Source: Pelagibacteraceae bacterium GOM-A1
GTDB taxonomy: Bacteria; Pseudomonadota; Alphaproteobacteria; Pelagibacterales; Pelagibacteraceae
Length of the DNA: 64,000 nucleotides
Direction: 5' to 3'
NCBI GenBank assembly: GCA_001704065.1
Contig: LHBX01000039.1
Coordinates: forward strand, 1 to 64,000
Part shown: in pieces, positions 39,431 to 49,371 of the stretch
How the letters are laid out: every line of letters starts with the position of its first letter
Position numbering within the stretch: position 1 is the first letter of the stretch
Notes under the pieces: model-generated
The model's database searches: none
What the model saw: only the letters and a program-made list of their open reading frames with translations
What the model was told of the DNA's origin: nothing
Position numbers and translations under genes: made by a program

Positions 39431-40315
39431 TTGATGATCAAAAAAGTAAAAATTGGAATTATTCAAAGCAAAATTTCAGATAATATTCAAAAAAATATAA
39501 ATTCAGCTATTAAAAATATAAAAAAAGCAGCATCAAAAAAAGCTAAAATAATTTGTATGCCAGAACTATTTTTATCAAATTATTTTTGTCAAACAGAAAG
39601 TCATTCCAACTTTAAACTAGCAGAAAAAATACCTGGTAGAACTACAAAAATATTTTGTGAATTAGCCAAAGATTTACAAATAGTATTAATGATTTCATTA
39701 TTTGAAAAAAAAACACATGGCTTCTATCATAATACTAGTATCGTTATTAGTGAGAAAGGTAAAATTTTATCGAAATATAGAAAAATGCATATACCAGATG
39801 ATCCTGGTTATTATGAAAAATTTTATTTTACTCCTGGAGATTTAGGTTTTAAATCTGTTAAAACAAAATTTGGTAAAATTGGACCTTTAATTTGTTGGGA
39901 TCAATGGTTCCCGGAAGCTGCAAGATTGACTGCACTTAAAGGTGCACAAATAATTTTTTACCCTACTGCTATTGGATGGCATCCTAAAGAGAAAAAGAAA
40001 TTTGGAAAATCTCAACTGGACTCTTGGATAACAATGCAAAAATCTCACGCAATCGCAAATGGTACTTATGTGGTTGCTATAAATAGAGTTGGAACAGAAA
40101 AAAAAGGTAAGAAGAAAATAGAATTCTGGGGAAACTCAATGATCATAGATCCTAGTGGGCAAATAATTGGAAAACTTGGGAATAAAAAAGAAGAAATTTT
40201 AATTCGTGAAATAAACTATAAAAAAATTGATTCAGCCAGAGAGCATTGGCCTTTTTTAAGAGATAGAAGAATCGATTTTTATAAAGGCATACTAAAAAAT
40301 CCTGCAGATGAATGA
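39431..40315 (+). CDS. aguB: N-carbamoylputrescine amidase
   Basis: Nitrilase fold: ICMPELFLSNYFCQTE, YRKMHIPDDPGYYEKFYFTPGD, GPLICWDQWFPEAARL. Confidence 0.93.
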   Translation: MMIKKVKIGIIQSKISDNIQKNINSAIKNIKKAASKKAKIICMPELFLSNYFCQTESHSNFKLAEKIPGRTTKIFCELAKDLQIVLMISLFEKKTHGFYHNTSIVISEKGKILSKYRKMHIPDDPGYYEKFYFTPGDLGFKSVKTKFGKIGPLICWDQWFPEAARLTALKGAQIIFYPTAIGWHPKEKKKFGKSQLDSWITMQKSHAIANGTYVVAINRVGTEKKGKKKIEFWGNSMIIDPSGQIIGKLGNKKEEILIREINYKKIDSAREHWPFLRDRRIDFYKGILKNPADE

Positions 40316-41360
40316 AAACTTTAATGGATTTAGAATGCCGGCTGAATGGGAGCCCCAAAATTCAGTTTGGATTGCTTGGCCTTATAATAAAAATGATTGG
40401 CCTGGATTATATCAATTTATTCCTGAAGTAATTTTAAAGATTATAAAAAAAATTTCAAAAAATCAAAAAATTAACTTAATCGTTAGCAAAAATATAAAAA
40501 TTATAAAAAAATTAATAAAACTTAATAAAATTAAAAATATCAACTTCCACTATATTAAAACTGATAGAATATGGTTAAGAGATTCTGGACCCATATTTAT
40601 AACAAATAAAGTTGAAAAGAAAAAAGTAATGCTAAATTTTGGTTTTAACGGATGGTCAAAGTATAAAAATTATAAAAATGACAATAAAATCAATAATAGT
40701 ATTAGTAAAATTGCTAATTTTAAAAAGATTGATCCAATAATCAAAAAAAAAGGCAGAATTAGAAAAATAATCATGGAAGGAGGGGCGTTTGATGTAAATG
40801 GCTCAGGTACAATTCTATTAACTGAAGAATGTTTATTAAGCAAAATTCAAGAAAGAAATAAAAATTTTAAAAAAAAAGACTACGAAAAAATGTTTAATAA
40901 ATACTTAAATATAAAAAACTTTATATGGCTTAAAAAAGGAATTGCTGGCGATGACACGCATGGACATGTTGATGACATATCAAGATTTGTTTCAAGAAAT
41001 ACGATTATGACTGCGGTTGAAAATAATAAAAAAGATATAAATTACAAAAACTTAAATAAGAATTTAAATATATTGAAAAAAAGTAAATGTGAGAAAGGAA
41101 AGAAATTAAAAATTATAAAAGTTCCTATGCCTTCACCAATTTATATTAAGAATACTAGAGTTCCTGCAAGTTATATGAATTTTTATATTTGTAATAAAAA
41201 AATAATTCTTCCAATATTCAAAGTAAAAGAAGACAATATTGCAATTAAAATTTTCAAAAATTACTTTAGAAATAGAAAAATCGAAACAGTTGACTGTAGC
41301 AAATTGATATGGGGATTTGGTGCAATACATTGCATGACCCAACAAGAACCTAAAATTTAG
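40308..41360 (+). CDS. aguA: Agmatine deiminase
   Basis: RMPAEWEPQNSVWIAWP, RDSGPIFI, GDDTHGHVDDISRFV, catalytic-Cys region WGFGAIHCMTQQEP. Confidence 0.95.
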   Translation: MNENFNGFRMPAEWEPQNSVWIAWPYNKNDWPGLYQFIPEVILKIIKKISKNQKINLIVSKNIKIIKKLIKLNKIKNINFHYIKTDRIWLRDSGPIFITNKVEKKKVMLNFGFNGWSKYKNYKNDNKINNSISKIANFKKIDPIIKKKGRIRKIIMEGGAFDVNGSGTILLTEECLLSKIQERNKNFKKKDYEKMFNKYLNIKNFIWLKKGIAGDDTHGHVDDISRFVSRNTIMTAVENNKKDINYKNLNKNLNILKKSKCEKGKKLKIIKVPMPSPIYIKNTRVPASYMNFYICNKKIILPIFKVKEDNIAIKIFKNYFRNRKIETVDCSKLIWGFGAIHCMTQQEPKI

Positions 41361-41909
41361 TTATGCTGCTTTTAGTGTGCCGAGTAATAATCTAAAAGGT
41401 ATCAACATTACAAGTGCTACAAATATTTTTACCGCAAGATCTCCTAATGATAAAGTTACCCAAGGAATTCCCGTTCCATAGAATGATATTGAGAAAAATA
41501 AAAAAGTATCAACAGTTGAACCTATCAAAGAAGATGTTAAAGGTGCTATAAACCACTTTTTTTGTCTTAATTGATCAAATATCTGAACATCTAAAAGTTG
41601 AGCAATTATAAAAGCTGTTCCTGAACCAATTGCTATTCTTATAGAAATAAGATCAGTAAAATTAGTTGAAAATATTAAAGTAAACAAAATTCCAATTGTG
41701 AAGCCTATATAGACAATTTTTCTAGCTACTAATTTTCCAAAGGATCTGTTGGCTAAATCTGTAATTAAAAATGCAATTGGATAACTAAAAGCACCGTAAG
41801 TTAAAATTTCCTCTAAACCGTAATATTTGATAGGAAATTGAACTAAATAATTAGATGCCAGCACAACCAATCCCATTAAAAATGAGAGAGTAAGGAAAAC
41901 TTTATTCAT
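41361..41909 (-). CDS. Queuosine precursor transporter (VUT/YhhQ family)
   Basis: GAFSYPIAFLITDLANRSFGKLVARKIVYIGF; IAQLLDVQIFDQLR. Confidence 0.88.
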   Translation of the reverse strand: MNKVFLTLSFLMGLVVLASNYLVQFPIKYYGLEEILTYGAFSYPIAFLITDLANRSFGKLVARKIVYIGFTIGILFTLIFSTNFTDLISIRIAIGSGTAFIIAQLLDVQIFDQLRQKKWFIAPLTSSLIGSTVDTFLFFSISFYGTGIPWVTLSLGDLAVKIFVALVMLIPFRLLLGTLKAA

Positions 41910-42190
41910 TATGCTGTTTTTGCGATTATTGATTTTTTAAGCTTTTTTAATCTTAACGATAAATCTCTTGATTTTGCAGATTTTAAGAAATTATCAAAGC
42001 TACCTTTTTTATCTACAGATCTAACACCTGCATTTGAAACTGTTAATCTCATAGATTTTTTTAAAAGTTCACTTTTAAATTTTACTTTCTTTAAATTTGG
42101 AAGAAATCTTCTCTTAGTTTTATTGTTAGCGTGACTAACATTATGGCCTTTTAGAGGGATTTTACCAGTAAGTTCGCATTTTTTAGACAT
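41909..42190 (-). CDS. rpmB: 50S ribosomal protein L28
   Basis: [31 protein letters not shown]. Confidence 0.97.
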   Translation of the reverse strand: MSKKCELTGKIPLKGHNVSHANNKTKRRFLPNLKKVKFKSELLKKSMRLTVSNAGVRSVDKKGSFDNFLKSAKSRDLSLRLKKLKKSIIAKTA

Positions 42191-42233
42191 AAATTTTCAA
42201 GATGTATATGGTCTTAAAGAATACCAGTCAAGA

Positions 42234-43280
42234 TTAATTTTTTGTTCCAATAGCTTCAGAAATATTTTTAAAACCTTCTCTTTTTACAATTTCGTCGAGA
42301 TCTTTATTAATCTTTGAAGCAATAGTTGGTCCTTTATAAACCATACCTGTATACAATTGCACAAGAGTTGCACCGCTTAGAATTTTTTTAAAAACGCCAT
42401 CGGCAGAGTCAACGCCTCCAACTCCAATTATTAAGATTTTTTTTCCAACTAATTTAAAAAATTTATTAATCAATTCATTAGAGATATTTTCAAGTGGTTT
42501 TCCAGACAAACCGCCTTTCTCTAATTTATTTATATTAGATATATTTTCTCTATTTCTATCTGTCGTATTTGAAACTATAACTATTTGAACATTATATTTT
42601 AAAAAAAGTTCTGAGATTTCATCAATACTTTTTTCATCAATATCAGGAGATACTTTGACTGCTATTGGCACATTTGAATTTAAATTTTTCTTTTCTTCAT
42701 TTACGCATTTTAAAAGATTATCTAACTCTTCATTTTTGTGAAAGTTTCTTAAATTTTCTGTGTTAGGAGAAGAGATATTAATTGTAATATAGTCTGCTAA
42801 ATTATGAAATTTTCTGAAACAAATTAAATAATCTTCAACTCTGTTTTCAGTATCTTTATTAGGTCCTATATTAATACCAAGTAATCCATTAGGTGAATTA
42901 TTTTTAATATTTTTTTTACTTTCTTCTGATCCAATATTATTAAATCCAAGTCTATTAATTAAAGCTTCATCTTCCTCCAATCTGAACACTCTTGGCTTTG
43001 GATTTCCTATTTGTGGTTTAGGTGTAATTGTACCTACCTCAACAAAACCAAATCCTAGTTTGTATAGAGGATTGTAAACTTCTGCATTTTTATCAAATCC
43101 AGCAGCAACACCAAGAGGAGAATTTAAGGTTTTGTTTAAAAATTTAGTTTGGATAGTAACTCTGGTTGTTTTATCTATAGCTGGTATCTGATTTAACTTT
43201 AAAGCCTTTATTGCTAGTGAGTGTGCAACTTCAGGGCTAAATTTAAATATAAAAGGCCTTATAAGATTAAACATTTTCAA
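42234..43280 (-). CDS. pyrD: Dihydroorotate dehydrogenase (quinone), class 2
   Basis: NSPLGVAAGFDKNAEVYNPLYKLGFGFVEVGTITPKPQ, INISSPNTENLR. Confidence 0.95.
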   Translation of the reverse strand: MKMFNLIRPFIFKFSPEVAHSLAIKALKLNQIPAIDKTTRVTIQTKFLNKTLNSPLGVAAGFDKNAEVYNPLYKLGFGFVEVGTITPKPQIGNPKPRVFRLEEDEALINRLGFNNIGSEESKKNIKNNSPNGLLGINIGPNKDTENRVEDYLICFRKFHNLADYITINISSPNTENLRNFHKNEELDNLLKCVNEEKKNLNSNVPIAVKVSPDIDEKSIDEISELFLKYNVQIVIVSNTTDRNRENISNINKLEKGGLSGKPLENISNELINKFFKLVGKKILIIGVGGVDSADGVFKKILSGATLVQLYTGMVYKGPTIASKINKDLDEIVKREGFKNISEAIGTKN

Positions 43281-44835
43281 CCTTTTTTCTTATCAATTCT
43301 TTGGTTTCATTTACTCCAAAAAAACTAATGAAGAAGCCCATTCTGGGTCCATTTTCGTCACCAAATACAACCTCATAAATAAGCTTAAACCATTCTCTTA
43401 AATTTTCTTTATAACCATTTTCTTTTCCTACAGTAAAAATATTTGTCTGAATATCTTCAGGAGCCATTTTATCATTACAATTATCTAAAGACTTAATTAA
43501 TGCTTTCAGTGCAACTTTCTCTTTTTCATTTGGAGTTTTGTAAATTTTTTTTGTTTTTATAACATCATTGAAATATTTTATTGCATATTCAATTAAATTA
43601 TCAAAAATTGGATGATCATTTTCATTAATTTCTGACTTGTATTTTTTTACAAATTTCCAAAGTAATTGTTTGCTGTCCGCATTACTTGTTTCAACTAAAT
43701 TTAAAAGCATTGAAAAAGTCATAATTGTATTTTCCTCTGGCATTGATCCATTATGTACATGCCAAACTGGATTCATTAACTTCTGTAAATCATTTTGATT
43801 TTTTCCTTTTTCTATAAAATCTAGATATTCATCAACAGCTTTTGGAACAACTTCTCTGTACAATTTTTTTGCTCTTTTTGGATTTTGATACATGTAAAGA
43901 GATAGACTTTGAGGAGATGCATAATTCAGCCATTCATCTATAGTCACTCCATTACCTTTTGATTTAGATATTTTTTCACCTTTTTCGTCCAAAAAAAGTT
44001 CATAAGCAAAACCAGATGGGTTAGATTTACCTAATGTTTTAATAATCTTAGTTGAAAGAATTGCACTCTCAATTAAATCCTTTCCATACATTTCAAAATC
44101 AACATCTAAAGCGTACCATCTCATTGCCCAATCAACTTTCCATTGCAATTTGCAGTTCCCGTCTAAAATACTTTTTTCCAATTTTGATCCATTATTATCA
44201 AATATGATTTTAGAAGATTTAGAATCAATTTCTAAAACAGGTATTTCAAGAACTTTTCCAGTTTCTGGGCATATTGGTAAAAAGGGGGAATAGGTTTTCT
44301 GTCTTTCTTTGCCTAAAGTTGGAAGAATTATTTCCATAATTTTTTCATAATTTTCTAGAACTAATTTTAGGGTGTCATTAAAATAACCAGACTTGTAGAG
44401 TTCTGTAGAACTTTTAAATGAATATTTAAATTTAAAATTATCAAGAAATTGTTTCAACATATTATTATTATGTTCTCCAAAACTACTAAACTTTTCAAAT
44501 GGATCAGGGACATCCGTTAAAGGTTTGTGAAGATTATTTTTGAGCTTTTCTTGATTTGGAACATTTTCAGGTACTTTTCTAAGACCATCCATATCATCAG
44601 AAAATGTAATAATTTCCTTTGGAATATCTGTTAAATGATCAAGAGCGTTGACAATCATTGTCGTCCTTGCAACTTCTCCAAATGTACCTATATGTGGTAG
44701 ACCACTAGGACCATAACCAGTTTGTAAAACTATTTTATTTTTTTTCTCTATGTTCGATTTTCTCTCTCTTAATAGCTTTTTAGCCTCAACAAATGGCCAG
44801 GCGTTTGTTTTGTCAAAATTTGTTTTGTCTATCAC
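43267..44835 (-). CDS. lysK: Class I lysyl-tRNA synthetase
   Basis: GYGPSGLPHIGTFGEVARTTM (HIGH-like), GEKISKSKGNGVTI (KMSKS-like). Confidence 0.95.
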   Translation of the reverse strand: MIDKTNFDKTNAWPFVEAKKLLRERKSNIEKKNKIVLQTGYGPSGLPHIGTFGEVARTTMIVNALDHLTDIPKEIITFSDDMDGLRKVPENVPNQEKLKNNLHKPLTDVPDPFEKFSSFGEHNNNMLKQFLDNFKFKYSFKSSTELYKSGYFNDTLKLVLENYEKIMEIILPTLGKERQKTYSPFLPICPETGKVLEIPVLEIDSKSSKIIFDNNGSKLEKSILDGNCKLQWKVDWAMRWYALDVDFEMYGKDLIESAILSTKIIKTLGKSNPSGFAYELFLDEKGEKISKSKGNGVTIDEWLNYASPQSLSLYMYQNPKRAKKLYREVVPKAVDEYLDFIEKGKNQNDLQKLMNPVWHVHNGSMPEENTIMTFSMLLNLVETSNADSKQLLWKFVKKYKSEINENDHPIFDNLIEYAIKYFNDVIKTKKIYKTPNEKEKVALKALIKSLDNCNDKMAPEDIQTNIFTVGKENGYKENLREWFKLIYEVVFGDENGPRMGFFISFFGVNETKELIRKKVENV

Positions 44836-44921
44836 AACTACTTAAATATCCTTAATATCAGCCTTTTTAATAATTCATATAGAGTTGAAATTTATTTACC
44901 ATAAAATAATGTCCATTCAAA

Positions 44922-46370
44922 ATGTCCAATTATAAAACTGTCTTTTTTACATTAGGGGTTTTGCAAATTATTTTAGGTCTTTCAATGATTGTACCTATTT
45001 TGGTTCAATTAATATTTGATCAAATTGATGCAGGATTTATCGGATCAATGATTGTTACTATTGTTTTTGGATTTTTATTTTTCATTTCTAATTATGATCA
45101 CGATAAAAAGATAAGTTTACCTCAAGCTTTTTTGCTCACAGCACTTTCGTGGTTAAGTATTGCTATATTTGGCTCTTTACCTTTAATTTTTTCTAGTACG
45201 GATTTGAGTTTTACAGATGCGTTTTTTGAGAGCATGTCTGGTATTACAACAACAGGATCTACAATTATCACGAATCTAAATGAAACGTCTAAAGCGATAT
45301 TACTTTGGAGAGGAATGCTACAGTGGTTTGGTGGTATTGGAATTATCGTAATGGCAATCACTTTAATGCCTTTAATGAATATAGGGGGTATGCAACTTTT
45401 CAATATTTCATCTAATGATACTTCTGAAAAAATTTTTCCTAAAACTAAAGAAGTTTCTTTGAGATTATTGTCTATATATTCCTTATTAACTTTAACTTGT
45501 GCTTTCTTTTATTTTATATTTGGGATGAGTTTTTTTGATAGCATCGTGCATGCTATGACAACAATAGCGACTGGAGGTTTTGCAAATTATAATGAATCTA
45601 TAGGTTATTTTAACAGCTCGTTAATAGAAATTAATGCAATAATATTTATTATTCTTGGAAGTATACCTTTTATTAGTTACATCAAATACTTGGCTGGAGA
45701 TAAGAAAATATTTTTCAAAGACACACAAATAAAAACTTTTATAATTTTGGTTATTATTTCAATTCTTTTAATGTTTTTTTATTTATCTGTTATAAATAAA
45801 AGCTTAACTGAGATAAGTTTTTTATCTGTTAGCTTTAATATAATTTCTATTTTAACTGGAACAGGGTATGCTACAGAAAATTTTAGTAATTGGGGTCAAT
45901 TTCCACTAGTATACTTCATAATTTTAATGTTCATTGGAGGCTGTGCAGGCTCTACAACTTGCGGAATAAAGATTTTTAGAGTTCAAATTTTGTATCAATT
46001 CATATCAAACCAGCTGAAAAAAATAATTTACCCTCGAGGAATTTTCAAAATTAAATATCAAAATAATAATGTGGATGAAAAATTTATGGACTCAATTATT
46101 TCTTTTATATTTCTTTATATATTAATATTTTTTGTTGTGACTGCGCTTTTATCGCTTGACGGATTAAATTTTATTACTGCAATTTCAGCAGCTGCCACGT
46201 CAATTTCAAATGTTGGTCCAGGTTTAGGTGATATTATTGGTCCAAACGGAAGTTTTTCAAGCCTGTCTGATTTTTCTAAATGGGTTCTCAGTGCTGCAAT
46301 GATACTTGGAAGGTTGGAATTATTTGCAATTCTAGTATTATTTATTCCATCTTTTTGGAGAAAATATTAA
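44922..46370 (+). CDS. trkH: TrkH family potassium uptake protein
   Basis: SMSGITTTGSTIITNLNE, MLQWFGGIGIIVMA, GGCAGSTTCGIKIFR. Confidence 0.93.
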   Translation: MSNYKTVFFTLGVLQIILGLSMIVPILVQLIFDQIDAGFIGSMIVTIVFGFLFFISNYDHDKKISLPQAFLLTALSWLSIAIFGSLPLIFSSTDLSFTDAFFESMSGITTTGSTIITNLNETSKAILLWRGMLQWFGGIGIIVMAITLMPLMNIGGMQLFNISSNDTSEKIFPKTKEVSLRLLSIYSLLTLTCAFFYFIFGMSFFDSIVHAMTTIATGGFANYNESIGYFNSSLIEINAIIFIILGSIPFISYIKYLAGDKKIFFKDTQIKTFIILVIISILLMFFYLSVINKSLTEISFLSVSFNIISILTGTGYATENFSNWGQFPLVYFIILMFIGGCAGSTTCGIKIFRVQILYQFISNQLKKIIYPRGIFKIKYQNNNVDEKFMDSIISFIFLYILIFFVVTALLSLDGLNFITAISAAATSISNVGPGLGDIIGPNGSFSSLSDFSKWVLSAAMILGRLELFAILVLFIPSFWRKY

Positions 46371-47743
46371 TGTTTGAAAAAAAACAAACCTGGTCAGAAT
46401 CTATTTTAGTTTACAAGGATATTCGAATGCTAAGAATATTGCTTCTTGGTGCAATTAGTGGATTTCCTTGGGTTTTAATTGCCAGCAGTTTAAGCCTTTG
46501 GCTAAAAGAAGAAGGTTTAAGTAGATCAACTATTGGATGGGCAGGTTTAATATTTGGGGTGTACGCCTTTAATTATTTGTGGGCACCAATAATTGATAGA
46601 ATACAAATTCCATTTTTAACAAAAAGATTAGGGCATCGACGAGGCTGGATTGTCCTTATGCAAATTATAATTTTATTTAGTTTAATTGTTTGGAGTTTTA
46701 TTAACCCTACAGAAAATTTGGCGTTACTAATTAGTGTTGGATTAGTTATAGCAATTGCTTCGGCTACACAAGATATTACAGTTGATGCGTTGAGAATCGA
46801 ACAAATTAATGCTGATGAAGGAAAATCTATGGCAGCAGGTGCTGCTATGGCTGTAGTTGGATGGTGGACCGGATATAAGTTAGGTGGTGTTATAGCATTG
46901 TTTACTGCCGAATTTTTTCAAAACATTGGAATTGAAGATTACTGGCAAACTACTTTTTTAGTTCTTGGTGTTGTAGTAATCCTGATGAATATAGGTTTAA
47001 TGTTTATACACGAGCCTATAACAACAGATAGGCAAAACAAACAAAAAGAAACAGACGAAATAATACAATCAAAACTTGGATCAAATAATGTAATAACAAA
47101 ATTTGTTGCTTATATTACTGGTACAATAGGAGGTCCAATAATTAGTTTCTTCAAAAAAAATGGTTTCTCAATTGCAGTTGGAATCCTTGGCTTTGTCTTT
47201 CTCTTTAAAATTGGAGAAGCCTTTCTTGGAAGAATGTCCATAGTTTTTTATAAAGAGGTAGGATTTTCAAAAGGTGAAATAGCGATATACTCTAAAACTC
47301 TAGGCTGGATAACGACAGTTGTATTTACATTATTAGGTGGAATATTTGCTATGAGAGCTGGCACAATAAAAACAATGTTTGTTGCTGGTGGATTTATGGC
47401 AGCAACAAATTTATTATTTGCTGCTCTCGCGTGGTCAGGAAAATCTGAATGGTTGTTTGCTTTAGCGGTTATCGCTGATGATATATCTGCAGCATTTGCA
47501 ACTGTTGCTTTCGTAGCCTTTATCTCTCTTTTAGTGGATAGGACTTATACCGCTACACAGTATGCACTTCTAGCTTCAATTGGAACTGCAGGAAGAACGA
47601 CACTTGCTTCTTCATCGGGTGCTTTAGTTGATTGGCTAAATGGAGACTGGGGAACCTTTTTTATAATTACTACTTTAATGGTCATCCCATCCTTAATTTG
47701 TTTATGGTTTATAAGGAATAAAATTAAAATTGGTGCAAAATAG
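46370..47743 (+). CDS. MFS transporter, AmpG-like muropeptide permease
   Basis: MLRILLLGAISGFPWVLIASSLSLWLKEEGLSRSTIGWAGLIF...WAPIIDR; LGHRRGWIVL; ATG overlaps trkH stop (TAATG), so start is revised from 46280. Confidence 0.82.
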   Translation: MFEKKQTWSESILVYKDIRMLRILLLGAISGFPWVLIASSLSLWLKEEGLSRSTIGWAGLIFGVYAFNYLWAPIIDRIQIPFLTKRLGHRRGWIVLMQIIILFSLIVWSFINPTENLALLISVGLVIAIASATQDITVDALRIEQINADEGKSMAAGAAMAVVGWWTGYKLGGVIALFTAEFFQNIGIEDYWQTTFLVLGVVVILMNIGLMFIHEPITTDRQNKQKETDEIIQSKLGSNNVITKFVAYITGTIGGPIISFFKKNGFSIAVGILGFVFLFKIGEAFLGRMSIVFYKEVGFSKGEIAIYSKTLGWITTVVFTLLGGIFAMRAGTIKTMFVAGGFMAATNLLFAALAWSGKSEWLFALAVIADDISAAFATVAFVAFISLLVDRTYTATQYALLASIGTAGRTTLASSSGALVDWLNGDWGTFFIITTLMVIPSLICLWFIRNKIKIGAK

Positions 47744-48476
47744 TTTTTTTTTAAAAGAGCCTTTTGTCGATATATTAGAGGAACCAAAGAAGAACTCTAA
47801 TGTTAGCTCTCAACTTATCTACGGTGAAAGTTTTAAAATAATTAGTAAAAAAAATAATTATTTTAAAATAAAGACTTCATATGACAAATATTCAGGCTTT
47901 ATAAAAAAAATTGATAGCTACGAAAAATTCAATCCAACTCACAAAGTTGGAATTTTAAAAGCTAGAATTTATTTAGGTAATAAAAAAAAGAAATCAAAAA
48001 AGTTTTTACCATTTACGAGCAAAATACAAATTTTAAAAAAGGATCAAAATTTCATTATGTATAAGAAAGATAAATGGCTAAGATCAAAAGACATATTTCC
48101 AATCCAAAAAAAAAATTCTGATTTTGTAAAGATATTTAAAAGTTTTCTAAATTGTAAATATAAATGGGGTGGAAAAACATTCAAAGGAATTGATTGTTCA
48201 GCTCTATTGCAAATATTTTATAAATTTAATAATAATTTTTTTCCAAGAGACACGATTGATCAAGTTAAATTAAAAAAAGGTGTGGGATACAAAAAAAAAT
48301 TTAAAAAAGGTGATATTATTTTTTGGAAAGGACATGTTGCTATATGCATCAATACAAATGATCTTATCCACGCTTATGGTCCAAAAAAAAAAGTGATCAT
48401 AATGCCAATTAAAAAAGCGATAAAACTAATTAAAGAAACGGCGAAATTAGATGTAAAGAAAGTAACAAGGATCTGA
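47730..48476 (+). CDS. SH3-domain NlpC/P60 family peptidase, no evident signal peptide
   Basis: Catalytic Cys GIDCSALLQIFYKF, His GHVAICINTNDLIHAYG; overlaps the AmpG-like ORF. Confidence 0.85.
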   Translation: MVQNSFFLKEPFVDILEEPKKNSNVSSQLIYGESFKIISKKNNYFKIKTSYDKYSGFIKKIDSYEKFNPTHKVGILKARIYLGNKKKKSKKFLPFTSKIQILKKDQNFIMYKKDKWLRSKDIFPIQKKNSDFVKIFKSFLNCKYKWGGKTFKGIDCSALLQIFYKFNNNFFPRDTIDQVKLKKGVGYKKKFKKGDIIFWKGHVAICINTNDLIHAYGPKKKVIIMPIKKAIKLIKETAKLDVKKVTRI

Positions 48477-48477
48477 A

Positions 48478-49371
48478 TTACTCTCGACCAAAATCAGGTT
48501 TAGAAATATCTTGTTTTTGAGAAATTATTTGTTTTCTTACTACTTTCGAATTGATTAATTTTTTTATTATCTTTGAATTTTCTTTCTTACTTATATTATT
48601 CTTAAAATCTTTTAAATTTTTCATAAAAAGATTTATTGCTCCAATCATATTAGTTTTATTCTCGAAAAATATGTCTCTCCACATTATTTCGTTGGAAGCA
48701 GCAATTCTTGAGAAATCTCTTAATCCACCTGCGCTAAATTTAATCAAATTTTTATTCTTTTTTTTCTGAAAATCCTGAGCAGTTTTTATTAAATTGTAAG
48801 CAATCAAGTGAGGTAGATGGCTAGTAACTGAAAAAATTTTATCATGATCATCGGGGTTCATAATAATTATTTTAGATCCTAAAGATTTCCAAAATCTCTC
48901 TACTTTTTTTTGTTTTAGAACATTTCTATCTTTTATTATTATGCACCACTTGTTTTTGAACAAATTAGCATTACCATATTTGGGCCCACTAACTTCGGAT
49001 CCTGAGATAGGATGACTCATCACCCAATCAAGATTTTTTGATAATTTTTTTTTTTTTAAAGAAATTAGATTTTTTTTTGTTGAACCAACGTCAGTTATAA
49101 TTGAATTATGATTGAGATTTTTATTTAATGACGAAAAAAATTTAGGATATTCACTCATAGGAGTGCTTAAAATCACAAGATCAATTTTATTTAAATTTTT
49201 ATCTAACCTTGTTAAAAATTTAATTTTTTTGTTAAATTTTTTAATAATAGATTTATATTTTTTAGACTTTTCAAATACAAAAAAATTTTTAGAAATTTTT
49301 TTTTGTATTGAAGCCTTTAATATTGATGAGCCTATTAATCCGCAACCAATAATAAGAATATTATTAAACAT
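48478..49371 (-). CDS. tyrA: Prephenate/arogenate dehydrogenase
   Basis: ILIIGCGLIGSSILKA; DVGSTKKNLI; MSHPISGSEVSGP. Confidence 0.92.
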   Translation of the reverse strand: MFNNILIIGCGLIGSSILKASIQKKISKNFFVFEKSKKYKSIIKKFNKKIKFLTRLDKNLNKIDLVILSTPMSEYPKFFSSLNKNLNHNSIITDVGSTKKNLISLKKKKLSKNLDWVMSHPISGSEVSGPKYGNANLFKNKWCIIIKDRNVLKQKKVERFWKSLGSKIIIMNPDDHDKIFSVTSHLPHLIAYNLIKTAQDFQKKKNKNLIKFSAGGLRDFSRIAASNEIMWRDIFFENKTNMIGAINLFMKNLKDFKNNISKKENSKIIKKLINSKVVRKQIISQKQDISKPDFGRE

